Positions 51,287 to 61,576 of a stretch of DNA of 64,000 nucleotides are shown piece by piece. Under the pieces are notes generated by a model. That model searched no databases, was not told the origin of the DNA, and was given only the letters and a program-made list of their open reading frames with translations. The translations under genes and the position numbers were made by a program. The stretch is from Putridiphycobacter sp965230195 (GTDB lineage: Bacteria > Bacteroidota > Bacteroidia > Flavobacteriales_D > Crocinitomicaceae). Positions within the stretch are counted from its first letter, which is position 1, and each line of letters starts with the position of its first letter. The DNA lies in assembly GCA_965230195.1 (NCBI GenBank), contig OZ245997.1:5518001-5582000 (forward strand), in the 5' to 3' direction.

Positions 51287-54200
51287 TTAGGAAGATGCAC
51301 CGGTCTTTGCAACACTTTGAGTATCGGCTGCAGACATTTGCACTGTTCCTGAATTTGCAGCACTAACTGTACCGGATGAAACTGTCTGTGTACCGGAATT
51401 AGTACCAGCAACCGAACCTACTCCGGCAACTTGTGCTGTCCCGGAAGGAGCAGCATCAACAGAACCAATTGAACCACTAACTGATCCACTACCGCTTTGC
51501 GAACCTCCACCTGGACATACACCTTTAATATTCCATGCTGTTCCCGGGAATGGTGCTTTTACAGTAACCTTAGCTTTGCTAGGCGTTGCAGCACTCTTGT
51601 TAAACCTTAATTGTCCTGAACCTGTAGAAGGCGAGCCTGTTCTGATTTCGGTAGATGGTATTCCCATTGCTGATAACTGACCATTATAGCGGTTAGACCC
51701 AACATAACCAGAAGTATAGGTTTGTCCATTCCATTCAATAGTAAAGTTATCAGGTACTCCGTAGGCATTATAGTCAATACCAGCTGTTCCTGTACCAGTA
51801 CCAAAATCAATAAAGTATTCAAATGTTCCTTTGTTTCCTGAAAAATTAAAGGTTTGATTACACGATACAGTTAATGCACTCACCTCAACTTCAAGAGATA
51901 CTTTTTTACTGCATTGGCAACCTTGCTTATCAGTTATAGTAATTTCAGGGTGATAAGTATCATCCTTATCCGGATCAATATTATAAGTATATGGTATACG
52001 CATTGTGTTAGCCCCGGCCCCTGATGCCATTTGTTCAATCGACGAACCATCTCCATAATCAATCGTAAATCCGTAATCACTTAATACAACACCTTCTCCT
52101 CCGTCAACTTCGAATGTAACCTGAGCAGTATTATTATCATTGTCATAAACTATATCCGGATCAACAGTGATATTGATATCTGGTAATTTACCTACTGTTA
52201 ATTGCTTATCAATAGCCTCTCCATTTACTGTAAAACTTAATAATTTTCCATGTAAGGCTGTAGGCACAGCTGATGGTACAAAGAAAACCTGACCATCATT
52301 AACCTGAATAGTGTTTTCTACATTAGTTGTCCCATCCAGTACTTTTACTTCACCATCCAGTGGGAAAATAGTTAATGGCATAGGTGCATCTAAAGGACAT
52401 AAGCAAGACTCCGGTAATACCAATACAGCTGGTTCCTTTTTAGCACAACACAAGTACGGTAAAGTGAAGTCAGCAATGACAGTATTATTCTTTTCCGATT
52501 CATAAATCAGAACAAATGTACCTCCTGGCTGTACACCACCCATATGCTCCATACCGGTATGTTGCTCCATAAAATCGGCCAACAAAATACTTTTGATCTT
52601 TTCCTCTTCTGCAGTCGTAATTAAAGTTGTAGGCAATTGAGCAACATGGCCTGATGTATTACTTGCTGTTAAAAAAGTTGCAGTCTCACTTGTTGGCGCA
52701 TGGGTCAGTTGACTTGAATCAGCATGAACTCTGGCATACTGATTTGCTGAATCACCTGAAGACACAAACTGACTGGCATCTTCTGCCGGTCTGGCTACCG
52801 AGTCACTTTGATCAACTGCTCTTAAAGCACTGGTTGATTGATCCGAAAGACTATTTTTAAAGACTGAATTCTTTTGCAAATTATTCAATGCATCCAGTTT
52901 GCGATCCAAATAAGCGAAGCTTTGCATGGTTATTTGCCGGTCATTAACAGACTTACTGTCAAATTTATTAGAAATAGCTCTTAACTGATCTCTTAAATCT
53001 TTAATAGACACTTCTTCAGGAACTGTATTATCATCAGAAACCTCTTCTCTGAGAAAAACTGCTTTCACATCAAAAGACAAACCATATCTGTCTCTCAATT
53101 CTATGATATTTTCGTAAGCATTTCGGTATGACTCCCCCAAATGTCCTTCGATTCGATAAAAATCGTTGTGATCAATATTATAACTTAAAGGATTCTGAAT
53201 AAAATCATGGCTTGAAAGCTGATCAACGTGATAACTTAAATTATAGGTGGATTTCTCTGTCTTGGTTTTAACATAATTCCATTTATTCAACAGCCTTTCA
53301 GTTACAGTATAGTAATAAGGAATGGCTTTATCACCAAGTGGCGCAATGTATCGGGATGGCGTTATTTTTACTGATCCGGAAACTGTTATAAAGTTTTGCA
53401 TTTGCTCAACAAACCTTTCAATTAACAATCTGGCCTTCTCCTGATTTTCGTCCTCATCAGTTATAACCGGTGACTTATAAAAGTCATGTCGGAATTCTAT
53501 TTTCTCAGCCAACTCGTAAGTGGCTCCCATCTGACCTAACATTAAGTGCTTTGGAAAGGAATATATATCCGGACAACATTCGGATTTTAAATCAAAAAGC
53601 ATTGCTTTTATTTCAGAATAGGTTGTTACCAAATCCTTTAGTCCGTCATATCTGTATTGAAAATCATTCTCGGTTGTAATTAAATGAGAGCGTATAGCCT
53701 GACTAATTTGCGTAGCATTCTGAGATGTTCCCGTATCAATATTAAACTGTTGCGCTAATGCATAAAAGCCGTTACTCAAATCATCAATAATTCCGGGCTT
53801 TTCAATCACATCCTGAAATTTAGTACCCAAAGCCTCTTTTGTTGTAATTGAGGGATCTAATATTACTCTTGGTACCACAATGTCAGCCAGATTTTCATAC
53901 AATTCCTCAAAAGCATTATGCGTATTGTAGATATCATCATCTGTTGTTCCTTCTGCTATTAATCCGGCACTAATGGCATCAGTAAACAACACTCTTAATT
54001 TTGAGATTTGCTCTGCACCCTGATTATCACAATCAGCATCCTCGCAAGGTGATTCTTCATTTGAATAAGATTCGAGGTACAATATCATTACCTTATCATC
54101 CAAATTGATGGCATCTGTCAACTGAGTAAAGCTTTCATCCGCTTCACTTTCAGTTCTAAGCTCAGTTAATGGAACCTGAACATCAGCATTCCAAAAATGA

Positions 54201-54577
54201 GGATACTTTAATGTATCATCATAAGTTTTGTAGTGGGTATATTCCTGACTAAGAATATCAACAATGGCATCAATTGAATCTTCCGCTCCGATTCTGTTTT
54301 GTAGGGTCACCAAATCTCCATCAGTAGTCACACCTGCCCCCTGAAACAGCTTAACCACCGGTCGTGATCCGGTTGTGCTTTCATCAATAGCATAATCCTG
54401 GGTTCCTAATTCAATTCTAAAACCACAAACTATTCCCACACCACTTAATCTTGTTCTGGAAAGTCTGCTCTGATCTTCAAAATAATCGATAAATTCATTT
54501 AACTGCCCCTCAGTCAACACCTGATGTTCATTAAACTTTCTATACCGGGTTGTAATATTTTTTAATTTACTATTCAT
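51287..54577 (-). CDS. Large eCIS-locus protein, 1096 aa, paralogue of the 818-aa protein
   Basis: The first ~880 residues follow the 818-aa paralogue: LKNITTRYRKFNEHQVLTEG, LNEFIDYFEDQSRLSRTRLS, CEDADCDNQGAEQ, FPKHLMLGQM and FTLPYLCCAKK. An extra ~100-residue low-complexity insert (~600-690; repeated SVARPAEDASQF and LTHAPTSETATF style segments) and two PKD-like beta domains (YGFTIDYGDGSS) are added. The last ~65 residues are almost only Gly, Ser, Ala, Thr and Val (SGSGSVSGSIGSVDAAPSG), a flexible tail. It lies 24 bp after the 935-aa baseplate gene. The tandem pair looks like an old duplication followed by divergence of the ends. Confidence 0.65.
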   Translation of the reverse strand: MNSKLKNITTRYRKFNEHQVLTEGQLNEFIDYFEDQSRLSRTRLSGVGIVCGFRIELGTQDYAIDESTTGSRPVVKLFQGAGVTTDGDLVTLQNRIGAEDSIDAIVDILSQEYTHYKTYDDTLKYPHFWNADVQVPLTELRTESEADESFTQLTDAINLDDKVMILYLESYSNEESPCEDADCDNQGAEQISKLRVLFTDAISAGLIAEGTTDDDIYNTHNAFEELYENLADIVVPRVILDPSITTKEALGTKFQDVIEKPGIIDDLSNGFYALAQQFNIDTGTSQNATQISQAIRSHLITTENDFQYRYDGLKDLVTTYSEIKAMLFDLKSECCPDIYSFPKHLMLGQMGATYELAEKIEFRHDFYKSPVITDEDENQEKARLLIERFVEQMQNFITVSGSVKITPSRYIAPLGDKAIPYYYTVTERLLNKWNYVKTKTEKSTYNLSYHVDQLSSHDFIQNPLSYNIDHNDFYRIEGHLGESYRNAYENIIELRDRYGLSFDVKAVFLREEVSDDNTVPEEVSIKDLRDQLRAISNKFDSKSVNDRQITMQSFAYLDRKLDALNNLQKNSVFKNSLSDQSTSALRAVDQSDSVARPAEDASQFVSSGDSANQYARVHADSSQLTHAPTSETATFLTASNTSGHVAQLPTTLITTAEEEKIKSILLADFMEQHTGMEHMGGVQPGGTFVLIYESEKNNTVIADFTLPYLCCAKKEPAVLVLPESCLCPLDAPMPLTIFPLDGEVKVLDGTTNVENTIQVNDGQVFFVPSAVPTALHGKLLSFTVNGEAIDKQLTVGKLPDINITVDPDIVYDNDNNTAQVTFEVDGGEGVVLSDYGFTIDYGDGSSIEQMASGAGANTMRIPYTYNIDPDKDDTYHPEITITDKQGCQCSKKVSLEVEVSALTVSCNQTFNFSGNKGTFEYFIDFGTGTGTAGIDYNAYGVPDNFTIEWNGQTYTSGYVGSNRYNGQLSAMGIPSTEIRTGSPSTGSGQLRFNKSAATPSKAKVTVKAPFPGTAWNIKGVCPGGGSQSGSGSVSGSIGSVDAAPSGTAQVAGVGSVAGTNSGTQTVSSGTVSAANSGTVQMSAADTQSVAKTGASS

Positions 54578-54601
54578 TTCTTTAATTATTATATGTTAGA
54601 A

Positions 54602-57409
54602 TTATATGTTAGACTGTCCTAAAATTATTTTTCCAACAAGGCCGTCTGCATCTTCCTGAGCACAGTCTAACAGTCTTCCTGGAGGGTATACATTATTTAA
54701 ATTGGTGATTGCATCAATCAGCTTTTTGGTACTGTCAGGCAAATCGGTTGAGTTGAGAGATTTATCAATCAGAAACTGTCGATATACTTTTTCAAAATCA
54801 ATTAAATCGCTGGTAGCATCTTCACGATCATTTTTCCGGTCTCCAACCCAACATATTTTAGCCAGTACATGAGCAGGTAATTCCTCACGGATCACACGTT
54901 CGGCATATTGTCTGAAATCAGGATCGGAAAAGCGAAGCGTATAGCCAGGTAAAATGATACTTACTCTGTATGAGTACGGGTCAAATACATTGGTTTCACA
55001 ATCATCTATGCAACCCGACATTAATACCGTTGATTCATTTACTTCAGTATCATCAACCGCATTATCAGCTCCCACTTTAAAGGTATTCTCAATAATCATT
55101 GTTCCAATACCCTCACCATCATAGGTTAAGCCGGAACCTGGTTTTAACAGCAAATGCTCAACAAGGAAAATGCCTTCTTCTGTGAAATCATTCTTAAAAT
55201 AATCGATTATAGCACCTATGCCTTCTTTAAGCTCCTCCTGAGAATCATACAACTGACTTTCCTGAGTGACCACGATATTTCCCGGATCTGAAAAATCAAC
55301 AACACTGGCAATAATATTCGCGTCTTTATCTAATACATTAAGGTAAAACTTATCTTCTATTGCTTTGATCTGAATATTACCAACCAAATCGCCATCATTT
55401 AAAGTTTCCTGAAGTGCCGCATCCAAATCTTCAGAATCAATCTGAATACTTTGATAAATGGCCTCATACAATTCCTGAGAAGCAACATATTCAATTGTAT
55501 GCTCATTTTTCGAATAAAAAATAAATCCATCCGGTCCCTTAATTTTCCATTTATAAACCGGATTTTCGACTGTTCCGTCATTGTATACCACAACCGGAGA
55601 ATCTGATAAATCTCTGCGATTATAGTTTTTTATTCCTAACAGACGGGCAATTCTTTTTTGAACACCAGAAATATTATCTGTATCCCAAAGTGTTAATTCG
55701 GATTGAGCCCAATAACTGTAACCTGAACCTCTGCCTTTACTAAGATCCGCATATTCTGACAGGAAAGTCTCTTTATTTGCCAGTACAATCTCATCCGTTG
55801 ACTTTCCAAATAAGGCTTTCATTAAAAAAGTGTAATCACTGAATTTCTCCGCAAACCTTGCCAATAAATGGTCTAAAACCTGATTTCGTCTTTCAACACT
55901 ATTATCAAGTGCTTTGTATAGTTTATCAGTCAGCTGGCCATCATTTTCACTATAATCATTAACTAATTCTTCAAAACCATTAATTTCTTTAAGTGCCTGT
56001 GTAAAATAGGTCTTGGTTATACCTCCCTGAACACTTAACACATCTTTTACTTTTCCCAAATGTTTAAAGTAACTTGCCAGAACTGTATCAAAAAACAGCA
56101 AATACCCTTTTAATTGTTTAGCCAATGCTTCTTTTTCAGGTGTTGTTTCACCAATCAGTCCATACTTCCCTACCCCGTAGGTATTTGGAAATTCATTTAA
56201 AATGGTTGAATAATTTTCAAGGTCATAAGCAGTACCGATTGGTAATTCTATATCCGGATTATTAATAGCTTGTTCCAGAGTCAGTTTTTCTTCTTCCTCT
56301 AAATCCAATAAATAATCTGTCACTTTGTTCTGATCGATATTCAATGGCAATGCACCTTTGTTAAAGCTAAATGAGCTCAAATCGCAAAGCACTGGTTTCT
56401 TTTGAGGTTCCAGACAAATCACCCAATCATCTCCACCCAGACTTTTAGCATCACAGTTTGAAATAGATATTTCACGGATCAGCTTTACACCTTCCAATTC
56501 CATGATCTCTCTAATTAAATCAGAAAGGCGAACTTCTGTTCGAAGTTGTGCATTCTCGAGCTCGGTGGTATCAATAAAACCGTGCTGTAACAGCGGCCCG
56601 TCAAAGATATCATCAGCAGCAACACCCTTATCTAATAATTGTTTCAAAGAATGAAACTGCGCTTCGGGTGCAAGATATTGTTCTATTTTACGCTGAATTC
56701 TGGCATAAACCAATTCTTCATCAACTTTCTTATCAACCTCAATACTGGCACAAACAGCAACGGGCTGTGTTCCAATCTCTTTAATTTCAACAATATCTTC
56801 GCACAAATTCCGGTTGGCATGAAAACGTTCTAAAATTTGCTTTCTAACCGCATTTTTCTCTTCTACTGATAAATCATCATGGAAGTCAACCAATACACTA
56901 TAAAGCCCCTTTACGTTAAAATCTTTAATTGTAGTCTGGCCTAATATTTTTTTGTTAAACGCCAAATTTCCGGTTTTACAATCAGCATAGATGACCTCTT
57001 CATGACGGATTACCCAGCAATTTTTTATTGGTCGGATTAATTTAATTGGTGTATTTTCATCATATTCCTCTCCGATATCAATAAATAACTTTCGATAATC
57101 GATTGCATTAACCGGCTTAACAGGTAAAATTTCGGATGCTTTAATGAATTGTTTATGTAAGGCTTTATCTACCTGATCGGAAGCCAGGATATCTTCCATA
57201 TCCAAATTCATCCGCATACTCAGGTCAGTTATTGCATAACTTAAAACCTCGAGTATGGTAATACCCGGATCGTGTGAGTTATAATCTGTCCAGAGCCTAC
57301 CCCCCAGTTGTTCAATATACTCTATTCCCGCTTTTCGTAAAAAATGAAAGTCTGAATTATCCTGATGCTCTACATTTTTTGGTATGCGGATGTGTTGATT
57401 CTCTAACAT
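54602..57409 (-). CDS. eCIS baseplate wedge protein, 935 aa (Afp11/Afp12 class)
   Basis: Near the N-terminus stands IEQLGGRLWTDYNSHDPGIT followed by ILEVLSYAITDLSMRM (residues ~31-66), the 'WTDxNxHDPGxTxLE' signature of large contractile-tail baseplate proteins. The remainder is mixed, with many acidic residues and a C-terminal part (VSIILPGYTLRFSDPDFRQYAE, abridged; LPAHVLAKICWVG) typical of the same family. It lies 31 bp after the 1086-aa baseplate gene and forms the wedge with it and the gp25-like protein. The precise Afp11 versus Afp12 match cannot be settled by eye. Confidence 0.8.
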   Translation of the reverse strand: MLENQHIRIPKNVEHQDNSDFHFLRKAGIEYIEQLGGRLWTDYNSHDPGITILEVLSYAITDLSMRMNLDMEDILASDQVDKALHKQFIKASEILPVKPVNAIDYRKLFIDIGEEYDENTPIKLIRPIKNCWVIRHEEVIYADCKTGNLAFNKKILGQTTIKDFNVKGLYSVLVDFHDDLSVEEKNAVRKQILERFHANRNLCEDIVEIKEIGTQPVAVCASIEVDKKVDEELVYARIQRKIEQYLAPEAQFHSLKQLLDKGVAADDIFDGPLLQHGFIDTTELENAQLRTEVRLSDLIREIMELEGVKLIREISISNCDAKSLGGDDWVICLEPQKKPVLCDLSSFSFNKGALPLNIDQNKVTDYLLDLEEEEKLTLEQAINNPDIELPIGTAYDLENYSTILNEFPNTYGVGKYGLIGETTPEKEALAKQLKGYLLFFDTVLASYFKHLGKVKDVLSVQGGITKTYFTQALKEINGFEELVNDYSENDGQLTDKLYKALDNSVERRNQVLDHLLARFAEKFSDYTFLMKALFGKSTDEIVLANKETFLSEYADLSKGRGSGYSYWAQSELTLWDTDNISGVQKRIARLLGIKNYNRRDLSDSPVVVYNDGTVENPVYKWKIKGPDGFIFYSKNEHTIEYVASQELYEAIYQSIQIDSEDLDAALQETLNDGDLVGNIQIKAIEDKFYLNVLDKDANIIASVVDFSDPGNIVVTQESQLYDSQEELKEGIGAIIDYFKNDFTEEGIFLVEHLLLKPGSGLTYDGEGIGTMIIENTFKVGADNAVDDTEVNESTVLMSGCIDDCETNVFDPYSYRVSIILPGYTLRFSDPDFRQYAERVIREELPAHVLAKICWVGDRKNDREDATSDLIDFEKVYRQFLIDKSLNSTDLPDSTKKLIDAITNLNNVYPPGRLLDCAQEDADGLVGKIILGQSNI

Positions 57410-57440
57410 ACGTTTTTAATTTTCTTTTATTTATACCTTT

Positions 57441-60400
57441 TTACCGTTTGTTTTTACAACTCGCTTCAACCAGATTAATGGTATGTTGTTTTGCAGAAAC
57501 CAGGATAGATTTAGGGCCTGCATTGATGAGTGCCTTTTTTTGCAGAACCGGCTCTTTTTTGTTTCGAACCGTTGTCAGCTTATAAATATTCAGGTCTTTT
57601 ATGTAATCCACATACTCTAATCTTTCGAGATAATCGATTAATAAATTTCTGTTTAAGTTTACCTCGAAAATGATTTCATTTGAGGGACTGAATGCCCAGG
57701 GCGAGATATACTTCATGATATCCTGTTCAAGCTGTTTACTGTAAAAGTTCTCATCAAATTTGTCAAAGAATTTCACACCTAATGACACTTCAATTTCTTC
57801 GTAGTCCGGATTCTGAACAATAGCATTAACATGCATTGTATTCCGACTGTTAATATAAGTTTGAATGTCGTTTAACTTACCCCTGCTTACCCTTGGCTGA
57901 TAAATATCAAATGCGTTCTTATTTTCAATTTGAGGCACCAAAACAAGCGTGACATCTCCGGGAGACATAAATGAATCTTCGGAAGTATGATTCAGGCATT
58001 TTATTTTTGAAATTTCAGGAAATTCCTGCAAAATCAACTGTTCATAGTCCCATTGTGTTATCGCCCTGTTTTTGTGTCTCAACCGCTCACTAACCCTTCT
58101 GTAATATTGTAAATCAGCTTCTTCATAAAACCCGCCAAAGGAATTATAATGCTGAGTGACTGATTTTATTTGTGGCACTTTTGTATCCAGTTTACCAATT
58201 GTATAGGCTTCCAGGCCACTTTCAAGATGCGATAAGTCATTTTCCTGATTCTCAAATTTTGCCTTTACAGCCTGCGTATGTACACCTTTTAATTTACAAA
58301 CTGCATCATAACGTTTGTCCATTACTGCCCTAATCCAAATCAAATCCTTAGGTAGCCGCGTATTATTGGTATCGATATGTTTTGGGATTTTAAATCTCAG
58401 AATTCCGGATTTCAAAAAATTGCTTGTTTCATCTAACAAAATATACTGTGCCAGACTTGTCCAACCATTTCCGGAAAGCACTTCCCATTCAATTTTTTCT
58501 TTGCCTTCAAATGTTTCTGTTAAAGGATTTTCACTCCCTTCAAGTACCTGAATCAACAAGGAAACCTGATCATTTGGGTTAGCTTCTAATCCAATATAAA
58601 ACTCTCCACCTGGCAAATGTTTCGTCAATAAATTTTTAGGTGAGTTTTGCGCATATTGCCCAAAAACATCCTCATAATACAATTGAACCTGCTCATTTTG
58701 TTGTGGAGCGCTATTTGCTCCCTGCAAATAAGAGTAAGCATTTTCTTTAGCTGAATAACTAATTTCAATACTTTCGGCTAAAGGAATATAAGGTGCATTT
58801 GGAATTATTTTGGCCTTATCACTTAACAATGAAAGTGTGTACAACTTTGTGTACACATCCTGCATAAACGATTGGTTTAATGCTAGTCTGATTGCCTTGA
58901 TAGCCTCTCCACTATCATATGAGTTTTGAATACTGAACCTGGTCTGATACCTGATTTTTCCAGACGAATCATCTACTGTATTGACCTGAAATACCCTGTC
59001 AGGAGTAAGCTGAGAACTACCTATTGTTGATGTTAGTGCTTTAAACCCACGGTCCTCAAATATTTTTGACTTGTTAATTTTGTTTAAAGCAGAACCAACA
59101 GGCTTGGCTGAAATAGCATTGGACTGAAACAGAACAACCTCCCCATCCTTTAATCTCCACTCTCCGTTTTCCAATGCATATGCACTGGCCTTAAAATAAT
59201 TATCATTAGTAACCACCGACGGTGTTGAAGCATCCATTAAATCAAAACTTGCTTTTGTTACAGACGTTGTTTCATCAAACACATACGCTTCATATAATTT
59301 TGTAAAGGACTCCGGCGTATCTTTCCAGTTAATTGTCACATTAACCGTATCCCAGTTTTTTGAAAACAGCTCAGGACTTTTTATCTCAAAATTGGATAAG
59401 GCAACCGGCTGAGAAGTAAAAGGGTAATACGGTTTTTTTGGGTTTAGTTTACCGGCATCATTCTCAATCTCCACATTGCTAATCCCATAAACCTCAACCG
59501 ATACTTCAACATTCTTAATTTCCTTTTCTGACAGTGCCGCATAAACAGCGTACTGTTTTGATCCCTTAATTAAAAAACGAACAACAGGAAATTCAGTTTC
59601 GAAAGACTCGTTTAATTTTTCCTGATTATAATTGACTATGGCCGGGAAGTCTTTTGACAATTCAAATGTTAAGATCAATTCCCTGGCAGTATCCGAAATA
59701 TGACTTAATTGTATTCCTGACAACCATTTCTTTTCACCACTCGCTAATATTTCTATATTACTTTCAAGGTCTTCTTTAGAAATGCCATTGGAGAACATTG
59801 AACCTCTGGTTGTATTTTTATAAGTTAGTTTAACACTGACTTTTCTATAGCTTTCCTCGAGTGCCAGCAGTGGGGAAGCCACTGAAAATCCAATTTCCGG
59901 ATCAGGCAATGTATTATAATCCTTTTCTGCTGAATTATAGGCAAATGGCCACCAAAACTGGGTATCTTCAGGGAGTTCTTTTCCCAAACCATCAATAGAA
60001 TTAGCTATAGGTGCCATCTTAAGTTCACCTGCCACAGGATCATTTAAAAAGCTCTTTACAGCTTTTACCTTTGTTTGGTTTGCAACCAGATCCTCGACCG
60101 TTGAATACAATCTTTTTTTACCTGAAGGATCTTTTTTAGCATCCAGTTTTGTTCCAGCCGGAATTTTTTCGTGAAGCGCTTTCTTAGCCAATTCAAAAAT
60201 GACATAAACCGAATCTGCTTCCGGCTCATTTTTCTTAATTTTCAGAATCTCACCATAATAGAAATCCAAATGCCTTTTTGTCAAATCATTAAATCGACTT
60301 TTGGTTGAGCCCAATAATTTTATAAAAGCAATAAACAACCCTAAATGAGGCGTAAGATTACTATTGCTTTCAAATTCGGAAAGAACGGTCTCTACTTTTC

Positions 60401-60701
60401 GTTTAACCTTTTTATACGAAATACTTTCTTTTCGTGGCAAAACTCCTGCATCAAACCCCAAAGGTTCCAATACCTCTTTTATTTTAAAGTGGTCAACGAA
60501 ATCCAACCAGTTACCATCAGCAGAATTTCCCTCTTTATCAAAATAGTTAATGTGTTTGGCAAAGTTATAAGCAAAAAGAATCCAATCTACTACATCAAAA
60601 TCATGTAAATTAAAAGCATTGGGATTTAACTCATCCAAAAAACGCTGTGCCTGTGCTTTTCCCTCCCGATAATGAAGAAAGGTATCCTTATTTAATTTCA
60701 T
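57441..60701 (-). CDS. eCIS baseplate protein J-like, 1086 aa
   Basis: The C-terminal third carries the baseplate-J pattern: RAITQWDYEQLILQEFPEIS, KIKCLNH, the GDVTLVLVPQ strand, GKLNDIQTYINSR and VNLNRNLLIDYLERLEYVDY. These segments are shared by phage gpJ/gp6 and eCIS wedge proteins. The N-terminal ~700 residues are a large mixed domain with no strong motifs. It is encoded between the gp25-like protein (118-bp gap) and the 935-aa wedge protein, as in other contractile injection loci. The 118-bp gap is the largest inside the core cluster and may hold an internal promoter. Confidence 0.82.
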   Translation of the reverse strand: MKLNKDTFLHYREGKAQAQRFLDELNPNAFNLHDFDVVDWILFAYNFAKHINYFDKEGNSADGNWLDFVDHFKIKEVLEPLGFDAGVLPRKESISYKKVKRKVETVLSEFESNSNLTPHLGLFIAFIKLLGSTKSRFNDLTKRHLDFYYGEILKIKKNEPEADSVYVIFELAKKALHEKIPAGTKLDAKKDPSGKKRLYSTVEDLVANQTKVKAVKSFLNDPVAGELKMAPIANSIDGLGKELPEDTQFWWPFAYNSAEKDYNTLPDPEIGFSVASPLLALEESYRKVSVKLTYKNTTRGSMFSNGISKEDLESNIEILASGEKKWLSGIQLSHISDTARELILTFELSKDFPAIVNYNQEKLNESFETEFPVVRFLIKGSKQYAVYAALSEKEIKNVEVSVEVYGISNVEIENDAGKLNPKKPYYPFTSQPVALSNFEIKSPELFSKNWDTVNVTINWKDTPESFTKLYEAYVFDETTSVTKASFDLMDASTPSVVTNDNYFKASAYALENGEWRLKDGEVVLFQSNAISAKPVGSALNKINKSKIFEDRGFKALTSTIGSSQLTPDRVFQVNTVDDSSGKIRYQTRFSIQNSYDSGEAIKAIRLALNQSFMQDVYTKLYTLSLLSDKAKIIPNAPYIPLAESIEISYSAKENAYSYLQGANSAPQQNEQVQLYYEDVFGQYAQNSPKNLLTKHLPGGEFYIGLEANPNDQVSLLIQVLEGSENPLTETFEGKEKIEWEVLSGNGWTSLAQYILLDETSNFLKSGILRFKIPKHIDTNNTRLPKDLIWIRAVMDKRYDAVCKLKGVHTQAVKAKFENQENDLSHLESGLEAYTIGKLDTKVPQIKSVTQHYNSFGGFYEEADLQYYRRVSERLRHKNRAITQWDYEQLILQEFPEISKIKCLNHTSEDSFMSPGDVTLVLVPQIENKNAFDIYQPRVSRGKLNDIQTYINSRNTMHVNAIVQNPDYEEIEVSLGVKFFDKFDENFYSKQLEQDIMKYISPWAFSPSNEIIFEVNLNRNLLIDYLERLEYVDYIKDLNIYKLTTVRNKKEPVLQKKALINAGPKSILVSAKQHTINLVEASCKNKR

Positions 60702-60819
60702 CTGTATATAATTTTTCTTTTAAAGGTCAGATGGAATAGGTTATTTCATCTGTATTTAATTTGTTTTATTGTTTTTAAAGTCAGAAAGGTTTATCTGTTA
60801 ATTCCGGACAGTTATTCGC

Positions 60820-61251
60820 CTATAATTCTGTTGCTTCTATTTTGTAAAAAGGAAAAACCATATTACTTCTGGTATTGGTATTTCGCACCTCATAATCAAT
60901 TTGAACAAGCACTTCACCATTTAATTCATTGGTGGAATCAATTTCAATTGATAAAATATTTATTCTGGGTTCATGGTAAAGAATTGCTCTTTTTATCATT
61001 TGTTTAACCTCAGTTTTAAGACTCAGTGTTAATGGCTTAAAAAGCATTTCCTCTAAATTGCAGCCGTAATTGGGAAACATCACTCTTTCTCCCAAATTGG
61101 TCGATAATAATATAGCCAAGCTATTGTTAATATCTTCTATATCTGTTGTCATAATTAGCTCTTTTTGGTCTCTATTGAACTCAGGTGGAAAGCTCCAGCC
61201 CCTGCCCAAAAAATCTGTTTTCGTTTTCATCTGTCTGTTTTTTTTATTCAT
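60820..61251 (-). CDS. gp25/gpW-like baseplate protein (Afp9-like)
   Basis: The 143-aa product has the gp25 fold signature: FLGRGWSFPPEFNRDQ near residues 14-29, IEDINNSLAILLSTNLGERV near 38-57, and MFPNYGCNLEEMLFKPL. This small protein joins wedge proteins to the hub and starts sheath assembly in contractile tails. The second in-frame ATG (61230) would fit the family start as well as the first. It follows the PAAR gene by 24 bp. Confidence 0.92.
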   Translation of the reverse strand: MNKKNRQMKTKTDFLGRGWSFPPEFNRDQKELIMTTDIEDINNSLAILLSTNLGERVMFPNYGCNLEEMLFKPLTLSLKTEVKQMIKRAILYHEPRINILSIEIDSTNELNGEVLVQIDYEVRNTNTRSNMVFPFYKIEATEL

Positions 61252-61275
61252 ACCTCTATTTTTTGGGAAACAGGA

Positions 61276-61566
61276 CTAATCTCCGATCAATACTGTTGGC
61301 TCCCCAGCCACAATCACACCTCCGTGAGCGGTACTGTCTCCCATCCTGGCTGCAGGCATACCTCCAATCAAAACACTACCTGAACCAGCTGCTATGGTAT
61401 CTGGCGGGCCGGTACATACCGCCATATCTCCCACTCTTGCTGCTGGCATACCTCCGATCAGTACAGTAGGTTCTCCGGCAGGTAAAATCGGGCCACCCAC
61501 ATGAGGTACTGTTCCGGTTACCATTGGACAGGTATGCATATCTGTTACTCGTGCTGCTGGTTTCAT
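61276..61566 (-). CDS. PAAR-domain spike-tip protein
   Basis: At 96 aa it is a bare PAAR protein: KPAARVTDMHTC at the start, three GGMPAARVGD-like turns (near 37-44, 67-74) and GEPTVLIGD near both the middle and the end, with three His/Cys ligand positions for a metal ion. It forms the sharp cone that tops the VgrG-like spike. No effector is fused to it. The gene starts 10 bp after the VgrG-like gene. Confidence 0.95.
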   Translation of the reverse strand: MKPAARVTDMHTCPMVTGTVPHVGGPILPAGEPTVLIGGMPAARVGDMAVCTGPPDTIAAGSGSVLIGGMPAARMGDSTAHGGVIVAGEPTVLIGD

Positions 61567-61576
61567 CTGTTAGTAG

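Noticed and set aside
61070..61469. Rightward frames over the gp25 and PAAR genes
   Set aside because: Antisense shadows of genes with clear family signatures.
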